Source: JAFDZV01 sp964455525 (GTDB lineage: Bacteria; Bacteroidota; Ignavibacteria; OLB7). Taken from it: a stretch of 64,000 nucleotides of DNA. Location of the stretch: contig CAYVWR010000008.1 of assembly GCA_964455525.1 (NCBI GenBank), positions 62,001-126,000 of the forward strand, in the 5' to 3' direction. The position numbers and the translations under genes were made by a program. Positions 44,035-53,767 of this stretch are shown in pieces; the stretch's first letter is position 1; every line of letters starts with the position of its first letter. A model generated the notes under the pieces. That model worked only from the letters and a program-made list of their open reading frames with translations. It searched no databases and was not told the origin of the DNA.

Positions 44035-44090
44035 GGGGCGACATGAGGTCCACCTGGTGCCCACCAGGATCATGTTGCCCCTTTTTTTTT
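44035..44090 (+). terminator. large intrinsic terminator ending a noncoding stretch
   Basis: Outer stem of 12 bp: GGGGCGACATGA (44035-44046) with TCATGTTGCCCC (44070-44081), one G-U pair. Inside it lies a second stem CCTGGT/ACCAGG around a 4-base loop. Nine Ts follow directly (44082-44090). The orientation is rightward. No coding gene ends nearby; the last stop is at 43316. Confidence 0.93.
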
Positions 44091-44661
44091 GCCGTTTTCA
44101 TACGGCCCTGTAACGGGCGATAACTGCCACCCTTCAGGTTCAAGCGCTCACGGGCAATCTATACTTTCAGCCACCCATCCCCTTTGCATCAACCGACCTG
44201 GCCCCATACCAAGCCCAACTGGTGCCACAGATCAGTTGGTACTCTCGGATGGAAACGGACATTCTGGCCAGCAAGAGCGCTCCCGAGTGCCCATTGAGGG
44301 CAGTAACGAGCAGCCGGGAACGACTCATGCTGATCAGAATATCGATGGGCCTAGATCATATCCAGCTCGACCCATCAGGCTTCCGTATGTGGTGGAATAC
44401 TTGTCGGATCCTTGACAACATACTGATCCGCCAAAGGTAATCGTCGGCGATTCAAATTTCCTTCGAGTTCGATTTCAGATCGCTGTCATACCAACTCAAA
44501 GAGTCATTTTTTTCTCAGAATCCACCCCAATCTCCTCCTGCCACCAAATCGCCGATTGGCTATCTTGAATCTCTTGCCTCCTTCAACAGCATATCAATTG
44601 CCCGATACCGAGCTTTATGAAATAGTGCACCTCTCATCAAAGCCCCGGTGTTAGGATCTAT

Positions 44662-47600
44662 ATGAATCAAGCACTTGTAGATTTTCTCAACCATGGTGTT
44701 CTCCCTTTTGTGGGAAGAGCTGCCGAGATCGAGCAGGTCCTGGCATTCTGGCGCGCAACAACGGAAAGCACCAGACTTCGGGGCATGCTTCTGGCTGGCG
44801 AGGCCGGAATCGGCAAAAGCCGGATCGTCGAGGAGATTATCCCTCGTATAGTCCAGGAGGGTGGGGCGGTTGTCCATACAAAACTCTATCCTGAATCCGC
44901 TGCCTCTATTGCCCCTCTCATCGCTCGTGCACTACGTGTTCTTAACACACGCCGCCAACTGAACATAGGTGATACCGAGGAGACGATCCCCTCGGTAACG
45001 GCAGCCTTGCGGCGGCTTGCACGCTTGCGCCCCACGCTGCTTCTCATTGAGGACATCCATCTTCTGAACGGGGAGACGGTACGGGAAGTCGCGTTGCTGC
45101 TGGAAGCATTGTCCAAGGATTCCATCTCCATTCTTGCCTTGACCCGCCCTATGGAACTTCCGGCACGGGGAGTTCTGGAGCGCTATCTGGTGGAAGAGAT
45201 ATCGCTACAACAATTGTCGGCAGAGCAGGTGGAGATGCTGTGGAAACAACTGTTCGGCACACATCCCGACCCTGCGATCACGCCCCTAGTGCTTGAGGCC
45301 ACCCATGGCAATCCTCTGGCATTACGCTCGGCATTGCGTGGTACAATCAAATCGGGAGCAATTGCCTACGATCCATCCGCCAATACCTGGCACCCCAACG
45401 GCTCGCCCGACATGTTCCTCCAGATACTGAGACGGAACGTGGAACTGCTTTTGGAGGGACTGGCCGCTTATCTGAGCGATGAGGAACGGGAAGGAGCCAT
45501 AGCACTGGCCTCGCTCGGCGAAGTGTTCGCTCGCGAGGCAGCCGTGGCACTTATTGAGAATGCACCTGCATTGCTCGACGCACTGATATTCAAAGGGATC
45601 ATCATGACGTCGAGAACACAGGCCGCCGTACTGCCAGGCATGGCCAGCAAACACCCCGCACTGGCATTCACCCATACTCTTCTGCATACTAGGCTCGTAG
45701 AGCAGTCCAGGATCGCTCCTGAGGCGCTTCTACGGCTTATCGCATCCGATTACCCTCTCTGCTCCATTCTACCGTTCCAGCTCCTTACAGCAGCGTCAGG
45801 CAATGCAATGGAATATGCAGAGACGGCACAGGAAGCGATCGCACGGGCGATGAAGATAGCCCGTGTGCTCGACAATGGTCCCGACTGGAAACTCGGCGCG
45901 GAACTCTTGAGAACAGCGGAAGCGCTTGAGAGCGCCTATGGCCTGTTCTGGAAAGCCGGGGAGAAGCAGGTGATCGAGGCAGAACTGCTCACCACACGGC
46001 TGCTTCTGGCGCGCCGCTCAAGCGATCATGATGAGTATGCACGCATTGTCCAGGCCCTCATGGCAGTAACCGATACGCCAGCCTCCCCCATCCTGTGTGA
46101 ATACAGGCTCAAGGCATTCTCCTTCCTCCACGCACTCGATCGCCGTCAACATCCGGAAACCAGAATCGAAACATGGCAGAGAGCACAGAACTTTACCGAA
46201 GCCCACCCGGAACTGCTCTTCAGCGAAGGCTACCTCATGTATATGGATTCCGCCGCCCGCTCGATGCTCTACAATGGCGAGACGGAGATCCTGCATCAGA
46301 TCAATGCGCAGCTCTCCGCCCTGATCGCCGATAGCCGCGCCACTGATACGTTCCGCTATCAGGCACGCCAGATCATCGTCTTTCACTGCCTTGAACTTTT
46401 CACGACCGAGGAAGAGCTACGGGATAATCTGCACCAGATGAGCGAACTGGAGCCGTATGTGGAAGCAAGCAAGCGCATGAGTTTCCTTATATCCAAACTG
46501 GTGCTGCTCTGCTCTATCGGCCATATGACCGAGCTTCTGGAAACGGCGGCCACAGCGCTCCCTCTGTTCAGAGAACGCAACCTTACCAATAACTTCTATT
46601 TCGGTTCTCTGGCACGATGCTGTGCCCTTGCAGGGCTTGGCGGGGGCATGGAAGAGATCGAAGAGGCGATGGAACGGCTTTGCGACGAGGCCCCGGCCGA
46701 TATTCGCAACTTCTCCCTCTTTGCTCATATGGCGCTGGCCGAGATAGGCCTGCTCCGTGATGACAGGGCATGGCTGCGCAAAGGAGCCGAACGCTATGCG
46801 AAGGATCTCTGCTATCTACGACCGGAAGCCCAGATGCTCCTGACGCTGGAGCTGGGACTGCCAGACGAGCATATCGTGGCAACGGCCGGGATAGCAAGCA
46901 CGGCGTTCCGGCCGATTCTCGCGCTGTTCCGTGCCAATGCTCCTCTCAACCTACAGACCACGCTTGACACATTCCAGATTGGGTTGCAGACGCCCATCGT
47001 ACGATTGAACGATGTGATGGAAAAACGCGCTATCCTGGCATTGCTTGCGCATATCGCAAGCAAACCGGAGTCGCCACCATATATGCAGGAGCTTCATGCG
47101 GCAATCAGGGCAATGGCGCAACATACCCTGAGCTGGCTTGCTGAACGTCGGCTCCACCCCTATATGGAACCGATACTCGCGCACAGCCGCAACCATCTGA
47201 GCAGCGAGGAGCTGCATCACTGGACTACGGTGATCACAACGATGGCAATGGCGTATGCTCCAGAGCATACAAATGCCGCCAGTGCATCGCGGCAGCGAAC
47301 CAGAGTTACAATGCTCGGGACGATCGAAATCCACCGGCCCGATGGCCAGGCGATCGCAGTACGTGGATCACGGCTCCGCACGCTGCTGGGGCTGCTGGCG
47401 GCGGATCATATGCTCGATGCCCCCCTTAAACACCGGGAGTTCAGCGCAATTGCATCAGGAAGCGAGGGGGATCTTGAACGGGCACGTAAAACGCTCAATG
47501 GCATCGTCTTTCGCCTGCGAGAAGTGATGGGACACAATACGGTGGAGACAACCGCAGAGACACCGCAACTGAACCTCGATCTGGTGGAGGTCGATATCCT

Positions 47601-47973
47601 CAAGGCCCATAAAGCTATCCGTGAGGCTGCCGAGGCATTACATCATGGATCGCTCCTTCGCTCCCATGAGCGGCTTCTCCATGCTCTTGATCTTACCCGA
47701 GGCGAAGTTCCTTTTCCCCATCTCTATGAAAATTTCTTTGAGGCAGTCCGGGAGGACTTTGAAACCGAACTGCGCAACACGCTGATGAACGTCGCAAAAC
47801 GCCTGCTTGCTGAAGGAGATCCGAAAAGCGCGGAAGAGCTGCTACGGCGCGGATTCGATGCGATGACGGAGGATGAAGAGATAGCCGATCTGCTTCGCAC
47901 GGCACTGATCCTGATCGGAAAACGGGCAGAGGCCGAACGTATCAGGATACGGGCCGCAATCGCAACGGAATAA
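44662..47973 (+). CDS. AfsR-like STAND ATPase regulator with C-terminal SARP/BTAD module
   Basis: A 1103-residue regulator. The N-terminal AAA-type NTPase begins PFVGRAAEIEQVLAFW. It has Walker A LLAGEAGIGKSR (about 43-54) and Walker B PTLLLIEDIHLL. A helical TPR-like region covers about residues 380-870. From about residue 880, TRVTMLGTIEIHRPDGQAIA, VRGSRLRTLLGLLAADHML and the following LERARKTLNGIVFRLREVMG form an OmpR/SARP-type winged helix. DLTRGEVPFPHLYENFFEAV and the terminal helices form a BTAD domain. In classic AfsR proteins this module is N-terminal; here the order is reversed. Starts at ATG 44662, only about 20 bases beyond a TCCACC-rich patch. Confidence 0.82.
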   Translation: MNQALVDFLNHGVLPFVGRAAEIEQVLAFWRATTESTRLRGMLLAGEAGIGKSRIVEEIIPRIVQEGGAVVHTKLYPESAASIAPLIARALRVLNTRRQLNIGDTEETIPSVTAALRRLARLRPTLLLIEDIHLLNGETVREVALLLEALSKDSISILALTRPMELPARGVLERYLVEEISLQQLSAEQVEMLWKQLFGTHPDPAITPLVLEATHGNPLALRSALRGTIKSGAIAYDPSANTWHPNGSPDMFLQILRRNVELLLEGLAAYLSDEEREGAIALASLGEVFAREAAVALIENAPALLDALIFKGIIMTSRTQAAVLPGMASKHPALAFTHTLLHTRLVEQSRIAPEALLRLIASDYPLCSILPFQLLTAASGNAMEYAETAQEAIARAMKIARVLDNGPDWKLGAELLRTAEALESAYGLFWKAGEKQVIEAELLTTRLLLARRSSDHDEYARIVQALMAVTDTPASPILCEYRLKAFSFLHALDRRQHPETRIETWQRAQNFTEAHPELLFSEGYLMYMDSAARSMLYNGETEILHQINAQLSALIADSRATDTFRYQARQIIVFHCLELFTTEEELRDNLHQMSELEPYVEASKRMSFLISKLVLLCSIGHMTELLETAATALPLFRERNLTNNFYFGSLARCCALAGLGGGMEEIEEAMERLCDEAPADIRNFSLFAHMALAEIGLLRDDRAWLRKGAERYAKDLCYLRPEAQMLLTLELGLPDEHIVATAGIASTAFRPILALFRANAPLNLQTTLDTFQIGLQTPIVRLNDVMEKRAILALLAHIASKPESPPYMQELHAAIRAMAQHTLSWLAERRLHPYMEPILAHSRNHLSSEELHHWTTVITTMAMAYAPEHTNAASASRQRTRVTMLGTIEIHRPDGQAIAVRGSRLRTLLGLLAADHMLDAPLKHREFSAIASGSEGDLERARKTLNGIVFRLREVMGHNTVETTAETPQLNLDLVEVDILKAHKAIREAAEALHHGSLLRSHERLLHALDLTRGEVPFPHLYENFFEAVREDFETELRNTLMNVAKRLLAEGDPKSAEELLRRGFDAMTEDEEIADLLRTALILIGKRAEAERIRIRAAIATE

Positions 47974-48455
47974 GGCCAGTATACATATGAGCCTAGGACC
48001 GCGAACAGGCACACCAGAGCACGCGAAGACGCAGAGCAGAAAATGCACCCTTGCATGAGGCGCTCAACCCGGTTGGGTTGTTTATATACCTGCCTGGAAT
48101 ACATCGGCCCGACAGGACCACGCCATCATTACGGTACAGGATAATCCTAGACACACAAAAAAAATAGAAGTTTCGACACTGTTTCCCGCCGATGCGGGGA
48201 TGGAGGCGGGGATAGAGAACGACACGCCGAGGATGGATCGGTCAATGGAAATCCATACCGGAAAGGCATCACACAGAGACATCCGTTTTGTATGTTGTTC
48301 ACGTTGCAGGCATACACGCACCCATCGGCATGCCCCGCATATGGCATGATCGATGGCACGGATACGACGACTCCTGATACGGTTTCCCGGCACGCCATGT
48401 GCCCCATGCCTCTGCATCCTGCACCGATATCGATTGACATCCGACTCCCCCGGCT
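47974..48455. other. intergenic stretch without a supported gene
   Basis: 482 bases between the AfsR-like gene and the AddB-like gene. A small hairpin at 48065-48080 (CAACCC/GGGTTG, loop GGTT) followed by TTTATA could end the regulator transcript. Nothing else was recognised. Confidence 0.45.
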
Positions 48456-51400
48456 ATGCCTCTACTTCTCTATAATAGCGTCAGACCAAACCTGGCCTCG
48501 CTGGCCTTCAACGAGGTAGTGCTCGCGGCCGCCCATGGTGACGAGCTATCCCGTCATCTCTTTATCCTTCCTACCAGCCGTATGGTCCGGGAGGTAGAGC
48601 GTGAGCTTACGCAGGAGTATTTCCAGAACACAAAACGCCCCATCGAACGCCTTCCCGTCGTTACCATCGCCGGATTTGCACAGGAATTCTATAGCCGTCT
48701 GGAGCCAGGCAAACGAGATGTGACCCCGGCAGTACAGCTCGCCCTGATGCAACTGGCGATGCGCAACGTCAACCTGGAATATTATGCCCGTGAGGGGCGC
48801 CCCCCATCGCTGGGCGTTGTGGAGCGGATCACCCGTGTGATAAACGGCGTACGCGCTGATGGCATCATGCCATCGCATTTTGCCGGGGATATCGAGTTCG
48901 CCCGCGCCAACAACGATGACCCACGATTCGATCTGGTAAAACTACAGGACCTCTATAACATCTACAGCAACTACCTCACGCTGCTGAGCGCATACTGGAT
49001 AGACTATCCAGGAAAGATGGCAGCCCTGAATACAAAGCTCTTTCAGGATCGCGAGGCCACATTTCGCCAGGCGTTTCCGGGGGTCGATTCGATCCTCATC
49101 TATGGATTCAACGAGTTCACCCCGCCCGAACTGGCATTGCTCCAGCAACTCGGGTATGTACAAGGGCTGAACGTGATGATCTACTTCGATTATGCTGCCG
49201 AGAACGGTCCGCTGTACGGCAACTTCGACGAGGTCCACAACCAGCTTTCTGCTACGGGGTATCGCTCGCTCGACCTTGATCCGATGAGCACCGATGTTCT
49301 GGAAGAGGAACGAAAGCCATTCAAACACCATATGCGCCGGAATCTCTTCCGTACCGACAGACGGATCGAGAATCCATCGTTCGACGAGAACGTGAACATC
49401 TACGGCTTCTTCAACCGTGAGGAGGAAGCGCAGGGGATAGCGGCGCTGGTGAAATCGCTGGTGATAGATCAGGGGATCGTGCCGGAACGGATCTGCATTA
49501 CCGCCCACACCATGGACCGTTATGCTGAGCTGTTCCGTGAACATCTGGCAGGACACGGCGTTCCGGCCACTATTACAACGCCCAATCTTCTCGACCGGAA
49601 TGCACTGCTAACGGCACTTCTTTCAGCGCTGGCGATCCCGGCCAGCGGTTATGATCGCCGCGATGTCATTCGAGCCATAACCTCCCCCTATCTCAGCTTC
49701 GGCGGTGCGGTCGATGCTGCCGCGCTTACCGAGGCATCCACCCGGCTCCGCATTCGCCGGGGACGCCACTCATGGGGACGCCGGATTCAGCAGCGCATTG
49801 ACTTTCTCCTGCCACGACTAACCATTATTGCCGATGAGGACGACCGTCGTGCCGTTGAACTGGAACTGGAGACTCTGAACCGTGCCGCACGGAGCATCGA
49901 AGCGCTCGTTGAAGTGCTGGACGAGTTCGGGAGGCGGATGACACCGTCCGAGTTTCACGCAGCATTTCTCAAGCTTGTGGCAAAGCTGCGTGCCCCCGAG
50001 AACATCATGCAATTGCGGCACAACCTGGATGCACATGCACGAATCCCGCAGGATTGGCAGCGGATCCATGACGAGATGGAACGTGATACGCGTGCGCTTG
50101 GCGCGTTTTTCCGGCTTCTGGAGGAGATGACCGAGTTTTTCGAGGTGGAATATGGAATAAGCGACGAGGAGAAACAACGCCGCATCGCCGAAAACGAGAA
50201 CCGGACGATAACCGATGCAGAGAGCAAGGATGGACGCTATCCGCTCGATTTCTATATCGACCATCTCCGCACCGCGGCGCTTCGCGCCCAGTACCATCTT
50301 CGTGAAAAACATGACTACGGTGTGCTTGTAGCCCCGATCTCTGCGGTGCGCGGACTCGAATTTGATGCAATGATTATCTGTGGTCTTGTCGATGGCGAGT
50401 TCCCAAGCGCTTATATCCCGGAAACGTTTCTTGGCCGCCCCTTGCCAAACGCACAGGAACGCCAGCTTCGCCGTGAGCGCATGGATTTCTATGGCGCGAT
50501 CACGCAGTTCCGTGAACGGCTCATTCTCTCTTATCCCCGATTTTCTGGAGAGAAGGCGCTTGTGCGCTCTTCGTTCCTGGATGCACTCCTCCGTATCACA
50601 ACCATAGAAAAAAGCGGGCGCACCATCGAGCTTGAAGAACTCCGAATTGTACGCGACAGGGCGCGGCGAGGGGAACCACTGCCTCCCCATACGGAATTTC
50701 TGGAGGGCATTGCCACCTACGAAGCGCTTGCAGAGGAAGCCGGAGCGTCGCTCTGGAGCGGCGCCCACGTCCCCCGTATCGATCAGGCCGAGGGCATGCT
50801 GACGAACCTTCGTCGCACCGCCGGTATCGAACGTGCCCGAGCCGAGGCGATGGCGCAGCAGGATACTACCATCGCCAAGGAATATCGTGGTATCATTACC
50901 GAAACCCTGCTACCGGAGGAGATGGAAGCACTGGGAAAACGCCGGCTCAACGAATACTCCCCATCGCAGCTTGAACTCTATGCCCGTTGCCCATTCAAAT
51001 TCTTCGCACAGCGTATCCTTGCCGTACGTGCACCCGCAGGCTACGATGTATCGCTTACCCCGTTGGAGCGTGGCATTCTTCTCCATAAAGTGCTCTTCCA
51101 CCTCTATAGCGAGCTGCGCAGCGAGGACGAGCTTCCCATCACCGAAACAAATCGCCAGATCGTTATCGAGCGCGCACGGGATCTGGCGCGCGAGGAGATC
51201 GCCGGCATCGTCTTCGACCATCCCTACTGGCGAATCGATCAGGAGCGTCTTCTTGGCAGCGCCGCTCTCGACGGACTTCTCGAACAATGGATCATCGCCG
51301 ACTCGGCACGGGCCGAAGAAGGGACAACAAAACTGAACCCGGAGTTCTTCGAGGTAACCTTCGGCACCCGGAACGTTGGCGGCACCTCCACCGACAGCGA

Positions 51401-51950
51401 GCTTTCCAGCCGGGAAGCGATAACCTTGCATGACCTGAACGTACAGGGCAAAGTCGATCGTGTGGAGATTTATCACCATGGTGATGTCATCTTTTTTGCT
51501 GTCGCCGACTATAAAACCGGCACTCCTCCCACTCGGCGCGATGTCCATGAGGGCACCAGCCTGCAATTGATGATCTATCTGGAGGTGATACGCCATATGC
51601 TCGCCGAGCATTACAATGTCCCGCTGGAGAATGTAAAGCCGGTAGGAGGGATCTACTATAAACTCGACGCACGCAGCATAGATACCAGAATGATGGCGCT
51701 CTTTGTGCCGAACGAGCTAAAGAAGGAGGTTATCGAGCTTCGTTCCAGCAAGAACGATCCCGATACGGTAGAGGAACTGGAGGGGATCATCCGCGATGTA
51801 TTTGCACGCGCAGCGGAGTATGTGGAGGGCATTGCCAGCGGCATCTATCATGTCACCACACGTGATGTCAACGTCATCTGCCGTGGATGCGAATACCATT
51901 CGGTATGCAGAGTATCGCAGGCAGGCATCAGACCAAGCAAGACACTATAG
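48456..51950 (+). CDS. AddB-like PD-(D/E)XK nuclease
   Basis: A 1164-residue protein of the AddB/RexB type, the non-motor partner of AddAB double-strand-break repair. Seen: an inactive UvrD-like N-terminus (LFILPTSRMVREVERELTQE), the helicase-like GVLVAPISAVRGLEFDAMII with CGLVDGEFPS, and the C-terminal nuclease. That has LNEYSPSQLELYARCPFKFF (first cysteine), GILLHKVLF, GKVDRVEIYH, the catalytic FAVADYKTGT, and the closing cysteines in VICRGCEYHSVCR. The four cysteines fit the iron-sulfur staple of AddB. The partner AddA is not next to it, which is unusual. The start at 48456 is the first ATG. Confidence 0.85.
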   Translation: MPLLLYNSVRPNLASLAFNEVVLAAAHGDELSRHLFILPTSRMVREVERELTQEYFQNTKRPIERLPVVTIAGFAQEFYSRLEPGKRDVTPAVQLALMQLAMRNVNLEYYAREGRPPSLGVVERITRVINGVRADGIMPSHFAGDIEFARANNDDPRFDLVKLQDLYNIYSNYLTLLSAYWIDYPGKMAALNTKLFQDREATFRQAFPGVDSILIYGFNEFTPPELALLQQLGYVQGLNVMIYFDYAAENGPLYGNFDEVHNQLSATGYRSLDLDPMSTDVLEEERKPFKHHMRRNLFRTDRRIENPSFDENVNIYGFFNREEEAQGIAALVKSLVIDQGIVPERICITAHTMDRYAELFREHLAGHGVPATITTPNLLDRNALLTALLSALAIPASGYDRRDVIRAITSPYLSFGGAVDAAALTEASTRLRIRRGRHSWGRRIQQRIDFLLPRLTIIADEDDRRAVELELETLNRAARSIEALVEVLDEFGRRMTPSEFHAAFLKLVAKLRAPENIMQLRHNLDAHARIPQDWQRIHDEMERDTRALGAFFRLLEEMTEFFEVEYGISDEEKQRRIAENENRTITDAESKDGRYPLDFYIDHLRTAALRAQYHLREKHDYGVLVAPISAVRGLEFDAMIICGLVDGEFPSAYIPETFLGRPLPNAQERQLRRERMDFYGAITQFRERLILSYPRFSGEKALVRSSFLDALLRITTIEKSGRTIELEELRIVRDRARRGEPLPPHTEFLEGIATYEALAEEAGASLWSGAHVPRIDQAEGMLTNLRRTAGIERARAEAMAQQDTTIAKEYRGIITETLLPEEMEALGKRRLNEYSPSQLELYARCPFKFFAQRILAVRAPAGYDVSLTPLERGILLHKVLFHLYSELRSEDELPITETNRQIVIERARDLAREEIAGIVFDHPYWRIDQERLLGSAALDGLLEQWIIADSARAEEGTTKLNPEFFEVTFGTRNVGGTSTDSELSSREAITLHDLNVQGKVDRVEIYHHGDVIFFAVADYKTGTPPTRRDVHEGTSLQLMIYLEVIRHMLAEHYNVPLENVKPVGGIYYKLDARSIDTRMMALFVPNELKKEVIELRSSKNDPDTVEELEGIIRDVFARAAEYVEGIASGIYHVTTRDVNVICRGCEYHSVCRVSQAGIRPSKTL

Positions 51951-52058
51951 CAGGCACATCGCCCCTGCTGAGTACTGCGCTCTCGCCAGCATCTCATGCC
52001 CCTGGTTATAGTTTGCTGCCGCAGATAACGAGAGAGGGGATACCTGCGCCCTATCCCT

Positions 52059-52757
52059 TTATCGGCCAGCGTAGGGGATGGGATCTACGGCCTCTGCACG
52101 CTCGAATCCCCGCAACCGCAGCGCGCAGCTATCGCATTCACCACAGGCCAGATCCTCCCGCTTGTAACACGACCAGGTCAGATGAAACGGGGCATCGTAG
52201 GAAAGTCCCGTCCTGACAATTTCATCCTTCGACATCGTTATCACGGGCGTGCGAATCATGATAGTTGTCTCCGGGCGAGTGCCGAGATCAACCAGACGCT
52301 GGAATGCATCGTAGAAAACCTGTCGGCAATCTGGATAGCCACTGGAATCCTCCTCCACCGCACCGATAGCTATAACGCCGGCTCCTATCGTCTCCGCCCA
52401 GCTTACAGCGATCGCCAAGATATTTGCGTTCCGAAAGGGAACATAGCTCGATGGAACTTCCTTGGAGTCGAGCGCGGCAGGAGTGACTTCTATATGCGTA
52501 TCGGTAAGGCTCGACCCGCCTATCATCGCCAGATGGCGTATATCCACCACCAGCCTGCGCGCTACAGTGAAATGATCGGCCAGAGCATGAAAACATTCAA
52601 GCTCCTTCCCCTCGGTCCGCTGACCGTAGTTTGTGTGAAGGAAGTTCAGCTCATACCCTTCGGCGCGCATCATGGCAGCAACGGCACAACTATCCATGCC
52701 TCCGCTCACAAGAACGATGGCACGGTTTGCATTGCTGGGGGGATGAATGGACGACAT
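52059..52757 (-). CDS. queC: 7-cyano-7-deazaguanine synthase
   Basis: Makes preQ0 from 7-carboxy-7-deazaguanine with ATP and ammonia. The 232-residue protein has the PP-loop IVLVSGGMDSCAVAAM, FLHTNYGQRTEGKELECF, PSSYVPFRNANILAIAVSWA, and the zinc site WSCYKREDLACGECDSCALR with four cysteines. The start at 52757 gives normal length; an upstream in-frame ATG at 52826 adds 23 residues unlike the family. It is the last of queF-queD-queC on the minus strand, with a 198-base gap after queD. Confidence 0.95.
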   Translation of the reverse strand: MSSIHPPSNANRAIVLVSGGMDSCAVAAMMRAEGYELNFLHTNYGQRTEGKELECFHALADHFTVARRLVVDIRHLAMIGGSSLTDTHIEVTPAALDSKEVPSSYVPFRNANILAIAVSWAETIGAGVIAIGAVEEDSSGYPDCRQVFYDAFQRLVDLGTRPETTIMIRTPVITMSKDEIVRTGLSYDAPFHLTWSCYKREDLACGECDSCALRLRGFERAEAVDPIPYAGR

Positions 52758-52955
52758 GATACCTCTGCATTGTATAAACAAACCCAACGTGCGAGCTACG
52801 GAGACTCTCCACACTCCTGGATACATGGCACATCTATGGTAGCCGAGGCAGCCCCACGCAGCTTATAGCAATGGCGATCCCCCATCTGCAACCGCGCCAT
52901 GCACCCGTACCATAACCCCGTGCCTGAGACAGCAACCGCGCACAACGATCAGGGC

Positions 52956-53402
52956 TTAACCAACCACGGCAGTACGCTCGGCATAGGTACGCTCGGTTTC
53001 ATGCACCCGCACAGTCAGAGAGAGAATATTGGTATACCCCTTCAGCAACTCCATGATCTTTTCCAGAAACCACTGCGACAGGTTCTCCGCCGTTGTATAA
53101 AACGGCACAACAACATGCTTCAATGGATTGGCGTCGAAAAACGCCAGCATCTGCTTATCCTCATGGTCGCATAAAAATGCGTGATCGAGGCTCTCGACAA
53201 GCGGATCAATGATCTGCTTCATATCGAAATAGTCGATCACCATTCCATGCTCGTCAACCCTGCCTTCGATAACCACCCGCATACGATAGGAGTGGCCATG
53301 AATATTTCTGCATCCCCCCGTATGGAAGGGAAGACGGTGCCCCATTTCCCAATGGAAATCCTTGGCAATCGTGACGCCAGCCCCAACATCCCGGCTCGTC
53401 AT
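52956..53402 (-). CDS. queD: 6-carboxytetrahydropterin synthase
   Basis: Converts dihydroneopterin triphosphate to carboxytetrahydropterin, the first committed step to 7-deazapurines. 148 residues. The zinc and catalytic segment is GHRLPFHTGGCRNIHGHSYR (Cys nucleophile, His ligands), then GMVIDYFDMKQIIDPLVESL, DHAFLC, and PTAEN-like FYTTAENLSQWFLEKI with a final VRVHETERTYAE. Overlaps the queF stop by four bases. Tunnelling-fold relatives could use other pterins, but the neighbours settle the role. Confidence 0.93.
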   Translation of the reverse strand: MTSRDVGAGVTIAKDFHWEMGHRLPFHTGGCRNIHGHSYRMRVVIEGRVDEHGMVIDYFDMKQIIDPLVESLDHAFLCDHEDKQMLAFFDANPLKHVVVPFYTTAENLSQWFLEKIMELLKGYTNILSLTVRVHETERTYAERTAVVG

Positions 53403-53767
53403 GATACTTCTCCAGATTCGGCAGATTGTGCACCACGGTATTCGGCAACGACAGTGGAATGGAGGCCGCCACGTGTGCTGAAGGCGCCGGTGATCTTGAT
53501 GGACCGTGGCTTTAGAAGCGCCACCATATCGTCGAGAATGGCATTGGTCACCGCCTCGTAGAAGATCCCCTTGTTGCGATAATCAAGGTAGTAGTACTTC
53601 AGCGACTTCAACTCCACGCAAAGTTTATCCGGGACATATTCCAGTGTGATCGTGCCAAAATCGGGAAGGCCGGTCATCGGGCACACCGAGGTGAACTCTG
53701 GATTCACATGGATGATCGTATAGTCCCGGTCGGGCTTCGGATTGTCGAAAACTTCTAGTTGTGCCAT
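53399..53767 (-). CDS. queF: NADPH-dependent preQ0 reductase (short type)
   Basis: Reduces the nitrile of preQ0 to preQ1 for queuosine. The 122-residue protein carries the QueF core: NPEFTSVCPMTGLPDFGTI with the thioimide-forming Cys, KSLKYYYLDYRNKGIFYEA, and TNAILDDMVALLKP with a following TGAFSTRGGLHS. It is the unimodular short class. I start at 53767 (MAQLEVFDNPKP). A longer in-frame ATG at 53929 would add 54 residues of non-family sequence. queE, the CDG synthase, and a GTP cyclohydrolase are not in the window. Confidence 0.92.
   Translation of the reverse strand: MAQLEVFDNPKPDRDYTIIHVNPEFTSVCPMTGLPDFGTITLEYVPDKLCVELKSLKYYYLDYRNKGIFYEAVTNAILDDMVALLKPRSIKITGAFSTRGGLHSTVVAEYRGAQSAESGEVS

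Larger units (their letters stand above)
43317..44661. other. long noncoding stretch with repeat array B and a strong terminator
   Basis: 1.35 kb with no credible gene. Between 43494 and 43741 lies a 30-base-period repeat array, and at 44035-44090 an exceptionally strong rightward terminator. Frames overlapping the array are broken by a 59-base unit. A + strand transcript that covers the array and ends at 44090 is the simplest reading. From 44091 to 44661 I see only a TCCACC-rich patch near 44519. Confidence 0.65.

Noticed and set aside
44089..44415. Two + strand frames of about 70-108 codons after the big terminator
   Set aside because: They begin in the T-tract region, have Pro/Ser-rich random-looking composition and no ribosome binding site or known motif.
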